Part shown: piece after piece, positions 21,140 through 32,788 of the stretch
Numbering within the stretch: position 1 is the first letter of the stretch
How the letters are laid out: the number at the start of each line of letters is the position of its first letter
Assembly (NCBI GenBank): GCA_016630905.1
Contig: WBMQ01000001.1
Span: forward strand, 1,922,001-1,986,000
Length of the DNA: 64,000 nt
Source: Capillidium heterosporum
Taxonomy: Eukaryota; Entomophthoromycota; Entomophthoromycetes; Entomophthorales; Capillidiaceae
Direction of reading: 5' to 3'
The notes under the pieces: generated by a model
The model's database searches: none
What the model was told of the DNA's origin: nothing
The model's input: only the letters and a program-made list of their open reading frames with translations
Position numbers and translations under genes: made by a program

Positions 21140-24061
21140 ATGGTAACATTTACTGAAGCTGGCACCGACTAAGAGCTATTAATTATATAGGTTTTCAAAA
21201 GTAAGATCCCACCTCCTACATCTCTCAACAAGCCTTTGATCAATAGAGCCGAGTTAATTCGAAGGCAGGCCCAACAGAGAGCAGATATGGAGCAGGAGCA
21301 AAGGAGTATGAGTGTTGAACTAGGTGCAAAACGTAGTTTAAGTAGATTAAGTAACGGAAGACCTTCAAAGTTATCAAACAATTCGGCAGCATTGACTTCC
21401 AAAGCCAAAGCCACAGTTAATGATACAGCAAAGTCCAATTTAACCAGCAACAAAGTAGCACGCATTTCAACAACTACAGTTCATTCAAACGGTGCCAACA
21501 GCTCAAAAGCACTGCAGAAACCCACTTTGAACAAGCCTACTCAACTCATCAAAAAACCTAGTTTAACTACTTCCAAAGTTTTAGAACGAGAAGCCAATGC
21601 GGATGTTAGCTTCAGCTCCAAAGCAAGTGTATTCGACAACAGCTCTATCACAGTCCCAGGTATTGACGAATTGGAACTACCCAAGCGAGTTAAACGCCAA
21701 GGTTGGGATACAAAAGTATGGTATAAATTTTTGGCAAGTTTTTCTAACGATAGTATAGGGAAAGCTGGAGGACAAAGAGGCTGAGAACAACTATCTCAAG
21801 AAGAAACTCAGCTGCTACAAAGCTGCATTTGCAGAAACCTCAGAGAAATCCAATATGTTAGAGGCTAGACGTACCTTTTGAAAGCCATAATCAAATGCTA
21901 ACTGACTTTTAGTCGAAGAAATCGAAAATGAAAACCAAATGGCAACTGGAACCAACGCCAACCTACAGCAGCTGAACCGTCGACTACAGATGGATAAAAG
22001 CAGCCTAGAGATGCAGAACCAGAGATTTTCCAACGAGCTCCAAGTATTTTTATCTAAAATCAATTTATAACCTATTCAATTCAATTAGATGCATAAGCAA
22101 AAGTCGGAGACTGAGATGATGAGTACCAAATTCGAACACCAACGTGAACTGGATGCCACCGTCTCGGTACTTTATCTAATTAGCTTTAAAACTAACTGAA
22201 TAAAGCGTATGAACTTTGAGAAGGACCAAGCGACCCAGAATTTACAGCAACAGCACATACAGGCGCAACGGGAGTTGCAATTCAAAGTAGATACCATGGC
22301 CTCCGACCTGGAGCGTGTCAAGACGGAATTACGTATGACGACTGATAACCTGACCAGCAAGACCGAAGAATGCAACAAGATGATGGTAAGCTTATCCAAA
22401 ACCATACTCTCTTAACACAATATAAAGTCCACCGTAAGTTCCCAATCTACAACCGTCCTCAACTTGGAAACCGAGCTCAAGCTGGCCCGTCATCAGTTCG
22501 AAGTACATATACTTGCAAGCTTCAATCATAATCAATTAAAAATTTAGGAAGCCAGCCGTACGATCGTAGAGCGGAACCTGACCATCAATCAACGCGACAC
22601 GACCATCACAGCGTTGGAGTTAGAGATCCAAACTTTGAATTCCAAGCTACGAGAGGAGGAAACAGTTAGGAGACAGCTCCACAACACGATCCAGGAATTG
22701 AAAGGCAACATCCGAGTCTTCTGTAGAGTTCGACCGCCAGTAGGTAAGTATCGATTTATTTAAAGATTGAGCCTTATTTACTTTATATTTCAACTTCTAA
22801 CCTATTCGACATCAGGCTCCGAACTAACGGGCGATCAAACTCTATCCCACATCAGCTTCCCCGACCAAGATGGGGATGGTCACAAGATCGAGCTTATTCA
22901 AATGCGGGTACCTAACTTTACATTTTCTAACATGGCTAATCTTCCACTTAGGAGCAATCCATGAACAAGGCATTGAGCAAATCCTACCCCTTCACCTTTG
23001 ACCGGGTAAGCAAAACTTTAAAAATCCACCATTCCACTTCCATACTGACTTTTTCCAAACAATTTAGGTCTTCTTACCCAACAGCACACAGGACCAAGTC
23101 TTTGAAGAGATCTCCCAGCTTGTACAATCGGCTCTAGATGGCTACCCCGTATGTATCTTTGCCTATGGACAGACGGGATCAGGCAAGACCTACACTATGG
23201 AAGGGCCCACCAAACTCAGCTCCAAAGACCAAGGTATGATCCCCAGGGCCGTGACTCAGATCTTCAAGTCGGCTCAAAAGCTTCAAAGCAAAGGCTGGTC
23301 TTACAAATTCACCTGTCAGTTCGTAGAGATCTACAATGAGACCTTGAACGACTTGCTATTGGTCAACCCTACCAACCCCCTTAACCCGATGGCAACACCC
23401 ACCAAGAAGCTGGACATCAGGTTGGACCTCAACGGCAAGACCTGCGTAACTGATGTCACAACCGGTACCTTTGCATTTTCCGCCCCAATTACTAATCATT
23501 TCAACTATCTTTAACAGTCGAAGTCGAAGACCCTGAACAAGTGTACAAGCTTCTACAACGGGCCAGTCGCAACCGCTCAGTAGCTTCAACCAACTGCAAT
23601 GACCGATCCTCTAGATCCCACTCTGTGTTCACTATGAAGCTTAGCGGCACCAACTCCTTGACCCAGGAGTCCTCCTCTGGCTCCCTTAACTTGGTCGACT
23701 TGGCCGGCAGCGAATCGCTAAGCAAATCGGGATCGACTGGTGATCGATTGAAGGAAACGCAAAGCATCAACCGCAGTCTCAGCTGCTTGGGGGATACGAT
23801 ATTCGCCTTGGCTAATAACAACTCCCACGTGCCCTACAGGAACTCCAAGTTGACTTATTTGCTAATGAACGCGTTGGGTGGGAATTCGAAAACTTTGATG
23901 TTCGTCAACGTCAGTCCGGACCCTACTAATTTGAACGAGACGCTGCATTCGTTGCAGTTTGCTACCAAAGTAGGCTACTATTTTAAAAAGATAATTCTAA
24001 TCTATTTGTACTTTAGGTCAACAGCTGCCAAATTGGTACCGCCAAGAAGGTTGCCAAATAA
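21140..24061 (+). CDS. KAR3: Kinesin-14 (C-terminal motor, Kar3/KlpA family)
   Basis: Thirteen exons joined across 12 introns (39-72 nt) give 779 aa. Kinesin-14s are minus-end-directed microtubule motors of the spindle and, in fungi, karyogamy. The basic Ser/Lys-rich tail (~1-200) is followed by a long heptad coiled coil (~200-400). The neck ends in '[15 protein letters not shown]', the conserved neck/motor junction that identifies a C-terminal motor. Motor motifs are the P-loop [12 protein letters not shown], switch [11 protein letters not shown], switch [11 protein letters not shown] and [13 protein letters not shown]. The protein ends shortly after the motor core ([13 protein letters not shown]), as in Kar3-type motors. 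The first intron (21143-21190) directly follows the start codon, so the first exon codes only for Met. Confidence 0.95.
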
Positions 24062-24683
24062 GCGTTTAGTAATGTATTGAAAGCTTCTCGGTCGGTTCTA
24101 GCTTTTAGTTTACACCCTGTAATTCAAATTAGACTCATGTAGTACCATTTGCAACCAAACTCGAACTCTGAAGCTACAGTTTTAGCCAACTCATCCTGAA
24201 TTTTCGCCTATACTGCTGTTTCCAACCAATTGAGCTTGCTTTGGCTTAGAGAGGGTGGTCCTCGTATCTAGGACGGTTGTAATAAAGATTATGTACTTCG
24301 TTTATAAACTAATTTTCTATAAAATACTTTATTCAGTTGTTTCTATCATAAGTTCCTAGAGTGTAAATTCATTAAACTTTCAATTATGGTCCATGAAAAC
24401 TTCCTTAAAATGAAGTTTCTATACATATAAAAGAAAAGCTGAGGTTCTTCAACGTATATCATTTCCAATCCTATTTACCACAGCAGAAAAATAAATAGTA
24501 AAAATAAGCATTTATTAAGCAAGTATAGAAACTCTAATCATATCCAGTTAGTAAGCTCTCGAAACACAAAGTGTAAAAGTAGAGGTAAACTGTAACTCGA
24601 TACCGCACCCAATTTTGTAAAAGAACCTTGTAAAGAGAGTAAAGTAGATGTATCTTAATCAAGCACGACTAAAAAACTAAGAC
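24062..24683. other. Convergent 3' spacer between kinesin and condensin subunit
   Basis: Nothing gene-like is seen. AATAAAG at about 24281 could end the kinesin transcript. Confidence 0.4.
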
Positions 24684-27256
24684 CTAGTCCTCACAATCCT
24701 CCTCCTTCTTAATGGATAACTCATTCATGTTGGCGTTGTTGTGGATCTCCAAGTTATGCTCATTAGCCAAATGAAGTAAACAAATAAAACAAAAGGGGAC
24801 TGACAGATCTTGATGCTTGACTTTAGGATAAACATTACTTAACCCATGCACCAGCTTTGAGAACTTGAACTTGTGCATACCATCCTCGCACACCTCCTCC
24901 TCAATTGCATCCGCTCCATTAATCTCATCAGATTTCCCTTCATGGAGGCTGGATTGGCAGGAGCAGGAGCAGTTGGAGCTTTGTTGCCCATCCTTAATGC
25001 AAAATAAGTCAATATAAAAGAAAATATATCAAAGCAGTTACCATGGCATTCCACAAATTCTTTTTGAGGAGCTTGACATCGACCCGCTTGGCGTTCTTCA
25101 TGTAGTTGATCTTGATGGACTGGATGCGGTTCAACGAGGTGATGAGCTGGTCACCAAAGTTGGATCCTTCACGCTCCGACGTGGCGCCGTATTCGAGTAA
25201 AGTATCGGGTGTAAAGTCAATGGTATCGTAAGGTGTACCTAAAAGGTTAAATTAGAACAATCGATCTAAAAATGATAGATCCTACCGTCCTCAGCTTCGA
25301 TAAGCCCATCGTCATTATAGATGGGTGTATCCAACGCATCGTCATCGCCCACATGTATCTTGTCAAACTCGAGGTTGAGGTCATTTTCGACTGATACGTG
25401 TAAGTTCAAGAAACAAAATAAAATGTACCTTTGAACGACGTTTCGAACTTATCTACACCATCGACCTTCTTCTTTAGGACCTTGGGCTTCAGCTAAAGAG
25501 TGTTAAAAAATATTTGTTAATGAATTTACCGAGAAGGTGGGCTTGGTGAATAACTTGAGTAAACTCTTGGACGAGAAGTGGAGATCATTGGGCAGGAGGT
25601 AGGTGTCGGAGGCCTTGGTGATAGATTTGGGTCCGTTAATGGACCCGGTTCCCGAAGTAAATAAATTAGAGAGACTGAGATTGGAATCCAGGTCAGAAAA
25701 GTTGAACTCAAACTGCTCCTTCTCTACCTTCTTGCGAGGTTCGGTACTAGTCGTTTCGGCACGCTTATCTAAAAAGTGCCTTAGCAAAAGTTAGAATCGG
25801 AGCTTACTGTTTCGAACGCGCTGTAGTTTCCAGTGCTCGGGGCCGGACCAATTCTTCATAAACCGATCGTCAAAGTACGAGAATATGTTCTCGGTATCAG
25901 CCAGGACTCCTACCTGATGTGTACTAAGGCCTTCAGACTCATGAGTGTCATCATGATCGGATGGGAGGGGCCCTTCCTCGTCGAACGTATTCTGTTCCAT
26001 GGCGTACGTGTTGATGGTCTGGTCGTTGAGGATAGTGGATTCGAAAAAGTCATCGTGCTCATTGAATACATCTTGGTCCTGATCTTGATTCATAGGTTCC
26101 TCATCGGCTCGGTTCTCAGGCACTTCCAAAGTGTCGGTAGATCCAAATCGAAAGTCCTTTAATGAGGGGCAGATAGTGGAGGTATTTAGGCTGGTATCGC
26201 ACAGCAGGTTGCCTGAATTCACTTTAGCAAAGCAAAACTAGATATACCGATTACCTATGAGATCGCCAAGGCTAAGAGAAACTCTAGGGACTTCATACTG
26301 GTCATCGACCATATCGTCCTCTTTATCTTGGGTTGATACAGTAGCATCACTAGCATCGAATATGAGCCTTCCGTTATCGTAGGTCGTAAGATTGTTGAGT
26401 AGAAGGCCTCGGGCACCTCCTTCATCAAAGTCGGCTGAAGTCTTCTTAAAGAGGGGATCAACGGAAAACTCGAGGTCGAAAGCCTTCAGTGAAATACTAG
26501 TGAAGTCCTTAGCTAACGTCTGTTCACTCCTCGATGTCTAAATACACGATTAATTTGAATACAGATATAAACAACCTTTTTCTTGGACTTGGTACTTTCA
26601 CCAGCAAACTCCTCTTCCAATTCCTTTGTCTTTTGGGCTGAAATGGGTTTAGATGTATCTGCGAGAAAAGGATACCTGAACTCTCAGCCAGACCGTTCAG
26701 CAGGATCCCAGTTTCGGTAACTACCGAATCCACTCTTGAAGTATAAATCTTGACACATCCATCCAAAGTACAGGATGCCTTTTGGAAGTTGATGGAATCG
26801 CCATCTCGGAACAAACTCAGTTTGGAAAAGTATTCGATAAGCTCGAAATTCCAAGTGTTACTTGCATTGATTTTCTAAAAATATTACTATAGAGCTAAAA
26901 ATTCACCTTACGTTGTCTGCAGCTATTTTCATCCACTCTTCGTACCGCTTGTTTATCTCCTCGACGGACAATGACGTAAATACTGGCAAAGAGGTGTTGG
27001 TCTCCAAGGACAAAGTAGCACTACCATTTTGAGTTGGTAACATTGTTGTACGTCTGCGTTTCTTGAAGTCGAGGTTTGACTTGCGACGCTCCCTCTTCTC
27101 GGTGTTGTCGTCATTTATCACCCTTGAGCTGTCATGGTTGTTTTTTCGAACTGGTATCGATGAGGTTGAGCTAGCCGGGCTAGCGGGGGAGCTTGGGTTC
27201 GGACTTGAGCTTGAAACTTCTTCGATCGATCTTCGAGTCCCAGTAAGCGTATCCAT
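24684..27256 (-). CDS. BRN1: Condensin complex subunit 2 (Brn1/Barren/CAP-H kleisin)
   Basis: Ten exons with nine introns of 33-49 nt join to 738 aa. CAP-H is the kleisin that bridges the SMC2-SMC4 heads and the HEAT subunits in condensin, which compacts mitotic chromosomes. Landmarks are 'EEINKRYEEWMKIAADNKINASNTW' (the conserved N-terminal kleisin helix, split by intron 1), 'FQKASCTLDGCVKIYTSRVDS' (the Barren signature), an acidic central region, and a C-terminal winged-helix segment beginning 'NAKRVDVKLLKKNLW' and ending with 'LHLANEHNLEI'. The start is the ATG at 27256; upstream in-frame codons lack an ATG. Intron 3 has an unusual donor, gttgtt. Confidence 0.93.
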
Positions 27257-28129
27257 AGTACTTTGGTGTATTATAGATATTATTGAATTCAACTAAAACC
27301 AAGGCAATTCCTTCAAGCAGTTCAAACTTCTACAAATGCTTGAAAAGATGGGAACTGCCAATTAGATTCCCTTTGCCAAAAGTAAATTTTCTTATGACGT
27401 ACTTCAAATAAGATTCTGCATTGGTTTGATTAATAAATTGGAGGTCAACCTGCTTTCATTTAAGAGGTCTAGGAACCGATGCTATTCAAGTGCTATCAAC
27501 AATGATCAGAACCAGGGCACCCAAATAAAGTAGTTGCCAAGAGACTAAAAAGCTCTTGTCTTTAGCTTTATGGACATCATTTTAAGCAACATCACAATAC
27601 CGTATTCTTCAGCTGATACCCATGCCATTTATACGATTTGACAACACCTTGTAATTTTAGCTTTCTAAATTAAAAGTATACTGTATAGTTGGATAGAGCA
27701 ATACTTTTAAAAGCAGCTACTCTCAACTGTATATATAAATCTAAAGCTTTATCTTCAATACATAATAAAAGCCATTAGGCATCCCAGTAAACAAAACAGG
27801 TGTTAGCAAACATTTCAACCTAAACATATACACTCAGAGTACTAAAACGTATAGTGAAATATCTTTATACAACCCAAGAACTAGATCCTAGAGCAACTAA
27901 ATAGAATCTAACCTGTTTACATATAAGCTTACTAAACTACATCCAAAAATAGCAAAGTCCCTATACAATCCAATTAAAAATTCATGTATCCCAAACTTTT
28001 TATGTAAAAATTATAGAGCAAAGGGAAAGGAGAAGAATTCTAACCTATCTAAAAATTAAACTCACGCACCCAAGAAAAGGATATCCTTATCCCACGTCGA
28101 AATCGTTACCACGATTAAAGTTCAACAAC
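27257..28129. other. Intergenic between condensin subunit and PSD
   Basis: No gene, RNA or strong repeat was seen in about 870 bp. It includes the condensin gene promoter and the PSD 3' flank. Confidence 0.45.
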
Positions 28130-29761
28130 CTACTCTTCCTTAGCCCTCCTATCGGGCAAAGTACCCAGCTTTTCGCCAACTTTGACCTTCTGTCCCGGCT
28201 GCACCTCGAATCTAAACGACTTGGGGGCCTCAAATACCAAGACAACTGTAGATCCTAGGCTGAAGCCACCCATCTCCTGACCAGTTGCGACAGGGTACCC
28301 TCCCAACAACGGGCTGGCCTTGTGGTAGGATACCTGGCAGTAGGTACCGCGGTGGGTGACCTGCCTCTGGTTCGTTTTGAGGTCCTATTTTACGCTAAGT
28401 ATAAAATTTTGGAAATACAAACTTACCTGATCGAAGTTGATCTTGATAGAACCGACGTTGGTAGCACCGACCGGTAACATGGAGTAAAAGCCGTAGCGCC
28501 ATCTGCCAATGAGAGCTACCCTTTCGTTGAGCACGAACAAGTTGGGTAAGTATTTCAACAAGAAGGGGGATACCGAGTACAGTTCACCTTTAAAAACCAA
28601 ATTCAAACTTCAATAAACAATTGCAAGTAAAAAAGTTACCGGCAAAGTGTCTACGCGACGAAACGACCCAGTTCGTTGGTGAATGGAACCTATGGTAATC
28701 ACCAGGTGCCAAGTATACTACACAGAAATACAAGTTGTTGTTGGGGTCGATGTTCTGCCAAGCTTTCAACTTTAAAGGTTCTTTGATTTCACCATCCAGT
28801 TTGTCATTAGGGTCCTGGTCATGGTGGGCTGTGTTACTTTCACCGTCAAAGAGACCATGTAGAGAATAAGGGATGCCGTTGACGTTGGCAAAATGCTCCT
28901 CATCGATACGCTCACCAATTGTGCTACTCGATTGCACGGCTGTAGAGTGGGCGACCTTGCCAAGTAGATCATCCAAGGGGTAACTCAACCCTTTGATCTG
29001 TTCAATTTGGCCACCTTCAACGACACCGAAATGTAATACTTTGCCGTCGGCTGGGCTTACCTTTATTACAAAATAGGTATGATTAAAAATATTTTAGAGA
29101 AATAGTTACCATAGCAGCTGTACTGTCAATAGGACGCACACCCTCCTTCAACTTACGGTAAAAGAAGGCACTCAAATTGGGGAACTTGGTCAAGTCGGTC
29201 TCCTCCATCTCATCTAGGTTACACCCGAACAAGAAGGCATACAGTCTATACCCAGGCGAACGCAGGAATACTGGCAACTCAATCGAATTGAAGTTGCCAA
29301 AGAACCGAGAAATAGATTTCAATGGTAGGGAAGTGTACGCTTGCAGCTGAATAAAGAAAAGAAAATTAAACAAAGCTACAAATGCAAAAATTTACAGTCC
29401 ATGGGCCTTTGACGCTAGTATTCGACTTTTCAGTTTCACGGTCGTTCAACGATTTGTATAGCTGGTACAGTGCTATGAAGGTTATACCTACCCCAACTGG
29501 GATGGGCTTCCAGTCCACTTTGGTCTCCTTAAAACTTTGTCGTACCCGGCCTATTTAAAGTTTAAAGAATTTAGCAAGGAAAATTGTGGGGTAGTTACCA
29601 AATAAAGAAGAATTGGGCCGACTCGAGTTGTCATGCTGGTTAGCTCTAGGGATGCTAGTTGAAAACTTGATGTAGGTTGGCGTGTTCAACAAGTTGAACT
29701 TGCGATTCAACCTTACGTTGAAGAGCTGGGTGCTGCGTTGAAATAGCCTAAACAGATTCAT
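28130..29761 (-). CDS. PSD1: Mitochondrial phosphatidylserine decarboxylase (Psd1 type)
   Basis: Six exons with five introns of 42-52 nt join to 463 aa. The enzyme converts phosphatidylserine to phosphatidylethanolamine at the inner mitochondrial membrane. The N-terminus ([22 protein letters not shown]) is Arg-rich without acidic residues, a mitochondrial presequence. A single membrane segment follows ('[17 protein letters not shown]'). The catalytic part shows '[14 protein letters not shown]', '[12 protein letters not shown]', '[13 protein letters not shown]' and the self-cleavage site LGST in '[16 protein letters not shown]' near the C-terminus, where Ser becomes the pyruvoyl group. The length and order fit fungal Psd1; there is no C2 domain as in Psd2. 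Confidence 0.96.
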
Positions 29762-31324
29762 TTTTTATTAAAGATGTAGAAAGAAACTGTAAGAGGTACA
29801 TTTCAATTCCTTTTATGTACTGTGTGGGGTCCGACTAACTTGGTGAACTTTTATGAGTTTTGCTGTCTGGGGTGCCGATTGACCTGGAATAGTTTATTTG
29901 AGATGTAGCAACTTTAGTACTTTATGTTGAAATTATCAAACCAGCTTATCAAATCATACATGGAGGTGGCTAGCAATGATGGAAAGCTATTGGGTTTTCT
30001 TTTAGAAAGAGTTTGTCAAAGTTTGCTAGCACCAACTCGGACTTTTGAAGCGAATCGAAAATGTAAAAACTGTAATGAATCAGACCCAGATTCCTAATTT
30101 ACTCCATACATCCTGTGTTCCAAATTATATGTGCAGCTATCTTAGTTTTTACTTTATAGAACCATATATGTAATTCGAAACATAGAACGTACAAATTAGA
30201 CGAGATTGGCCACTTGACATGTCGGTTAGCTGGAAATTGTTTATTAGTCTATTACAAATCAAAAATTGCAAACAGGAATTGGCATCTACTTGCCTACCTT
30301 TGTTACAGATACAACAATACTTGGGATGTTGGATAAGCTACATGAATACTATCTATCCCATCAATTTTTGACTCACCTTTCCAGCTACATTTGAGAGAAA
30401 AACTCAAGACATTTATGCAACTTTCGATTATCGATATAGCTTATGAAGGCCTTAAATACTATATAACAGCCACCACATTAAGTAAAATTCAAATATTGCA
30501 AAACCTGCCGATAATGCTGCTACGTTTAGCAGTTTGTTCATTATAGAACTGGTAAACACACATCCAAGCCTTGAAGTTGATGTATTACCTGATCCAAAAA
30601 CAGCAAGTTGTATCTTTGAAGCTGTAAAACTTTGAGCCGCATTTTCAAACCAGTTGCCAGTCTTCAACAACAGTAAAGCTATATAAATTGCGGCTACTTT
30701 TAACTTTAAAGGACTCTGAGCTTCCACAGCACTTGGAAGACATGTACTTTAAGCAGCTGAACAATTAATCAATAGCACTGTAGATTTTGCAAGGAACTGG
30801 TACTTGGTTGTACCATCAGAATAGTAACTGTTATATCTACTTAGAAAGCTGTCAATAATTTAAAATATAGCTCGATATAAGTTGAACCAGCAACTAAATA
30901 CGCGATAGTAATTTTCAAAGTTTACAATTGTTCAAATGGCATATTTTATAACATACATGCCCTTCCATCCTATACGTAGCCTCCATATATCTTTAAATAC
31001 GCCAACAATTTTTAATATACGAGATGACTAATATATTTAGTGTTAAATAACACGAGTATACAAACCATCAGCTTCCAGCCCATACCAGTAGAACAAAGCT
31101 ATCCCTCTATCTAAAAATTTTTATCACCGAGACTAACTTTCAGCCTGGTATATCTTTCACGATGACTAAAATCCAATAAAGGTAAACTGAAGAAAAAAAT
31201 TGACAGTATATAAAATAAGACATTATTTATTTTCAGCTAAGCAAAATAGCATAGCAAACAGCACATAGGAAATCAAATCATACAGCGAACACAAATATAC
31301 ACAGGTGTACATTATCACAAGATC
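29762..31324. other. Intergenic, about 1.6 kb
   Basis: No credible gene was found. The open frame at 30452-30727 (minus) is AT-rich and has no recognisable motif. A poly(A) signal AATAAA for the chitinase gene lies about 100 bp beyond its stop codon, near 31227. Confidence 0.45.
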
Positions 31325-32636
31325 TTAGTGAGCATCAGATAGCAAGCCATACTTCTCATATAACGACCTATCAACGGGGAAGCCCTTCTCGTCAAACTTG
31401 ACGGGGTAGTTGGATGGGTTCTCAGGTTGAGGCTGAGGGGCAGCGGTAGGGTAAGCAACTGGAGGGACAACTTCGGCAGCACTGGAGGGGGTAGGCTGGG
31501 GTACAATGGGGCTAGGTTGACCAGTTGGGTAGCCTACAGGGCTAGAGACAGATACAGAAGGTTGGACAGGGGCAGAAGGTTGAACAGAGGTAGAGGGGGC
31601 AGCGGTAATAGTTAAAGTCAAAGTCAAATCCTGCTCTTTGCTGGAGACGGAAGTCTGGCTAGAAGCTGGGGTCTGACTGGGAGCAGGAGACTGAGAGTAG
31701 ACTGAGGTCTGGCTTGAAGATGAAGGGGAAGGCTTAGGCTGGGGCTGAGGGTTACCACCACCCAACTGATGTACATAGTCGGCAATCGAATTTCCATACC
31801 CGTTAGGACCAAAGGCGTGGGAAGAATCCCACATCATAATACCTTGGAACGTAGAGAAACCCTTGACCTGCTCAATCTTAGTCTTCAAAGTAGCTTCGTC
31901 GACGTAACCGTTACCGGCAGCGGCACGAGAAGCGGGGACACCTACGTAAACCTTGGCACCCTTCTTCTCGGCCCACGAGTGCCAAGTCTGGTAGTTGAAG
32001 CCACCGTCGATGTTGCAGAAGGGGTTGTTGTAGAACTGGACATAGACAGCATCAATCTTAGAATTGTCGAGAGCGAGGCCCATGCTGGCGTCGGGGAAAG
32101 GACACTGAGGGGCAGCAGTTACCAAAACGTTAGGCTGCAGCTGGCGGAGCTTGTTGACGAAGACGTCAAAGTTCTGGGGCTTGTTGTTTTCCAAGTCGAG
32201 ATCAATACCATCCAAGGCAGCTTTACCGAAGGGGCGGTTGACTTTACCAGATTTACCACTCAGGTATCCGTTGTAGATCTGGTCAGCAAAGTTCTCGGCG
32301 GCTTGGGGAGTAGCTAAGCCGTACTGGCCAACGGCACCACCGATGGACATGGCCAACTTCTTGCCTTTGGCCTGGCAGGCTAAGATACCGGCCTCGACAT
32401 CGGGGCAGGAGGTGCCACCGCAGTGCTTGGATAAATCAAACTTGGGTTCACTGACACCGTCGAAGATGTGCATGAAGGAGATGTTGATGACGTCGACCTT
32501 GTCGTCCTTGCAGAGCTCGGTCAGGGACTTTCTCGTTGCCGGCCGTGTTCTGGCCCCAGTACAAGACGTACTGGCTGGCCAAGATCTGGGTGGTGAAGGC
32601 CGAGAAGGTGAGGAGGTAGGCTAAAGTGGTCTTCAT
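31325..32636 (-). CDS. Secreted GH18 chitinase with one-base frame disruption
   Basis: This single-exon gene would be about 436 aa once its frame is joined. It starts with a signal peptide (MKTTLAYLLTFSAFTTQILAS) and 'YVLYWGQNTAGNEK', the class III chitinase first strand. The frame is then lost: one extra base in the AAA run at 32529-32531 shifts reading, and the conserved continuation (SLTELCKDDKVDVINISF) lies in the next frame. The catalytic motif DGIDLDLE is intact. Also present are 'KLAMSIGGAVGQYG' and 'MMWDSSHA'. The C-terminal third is a Pro/Ser/Thr/Gln-rich linker without a recognisable chitin-binding domain or GPI signal. GH18 chitinases act on cell-wall chitin, for example at cell separation. 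The gene is closest to yeast Cts1-type enzymes. A functional product would need a +1 shift; the extra base may be a sequencing error. Confidence 0.9.
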
Positions 32637-32780
32637 TGTAGTTTTGCTTTGGTTAGGAGCTGGGAGGCTTGAGGCTGGTGTTGGATCGAATACAAAGCTA
32701 TAGCTTAGGGAAGAACTACTCCTGGCAATTCTTTTCAATTTACAAAACAAAAGTTGTGGGCATTAGGTCGCTGAGCCTCG

Positions 32781-32788
32781 CTTATATA
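32781..32788 (-). promoter_or_regulatory. TATA box of the chitinase gene
   Basis: TATATAAG on the minus strand lies about 145 bp upstream of the ATG, which is further than in the other genes and implies a longer leader. Confidence 0.45.

Noticed and set aside
30452-30727. 91-codon frame in the intergenic region downstream of PSD1
   Set aside because: AT-rich, no motif, no splice partners and no TATA or conserved context.
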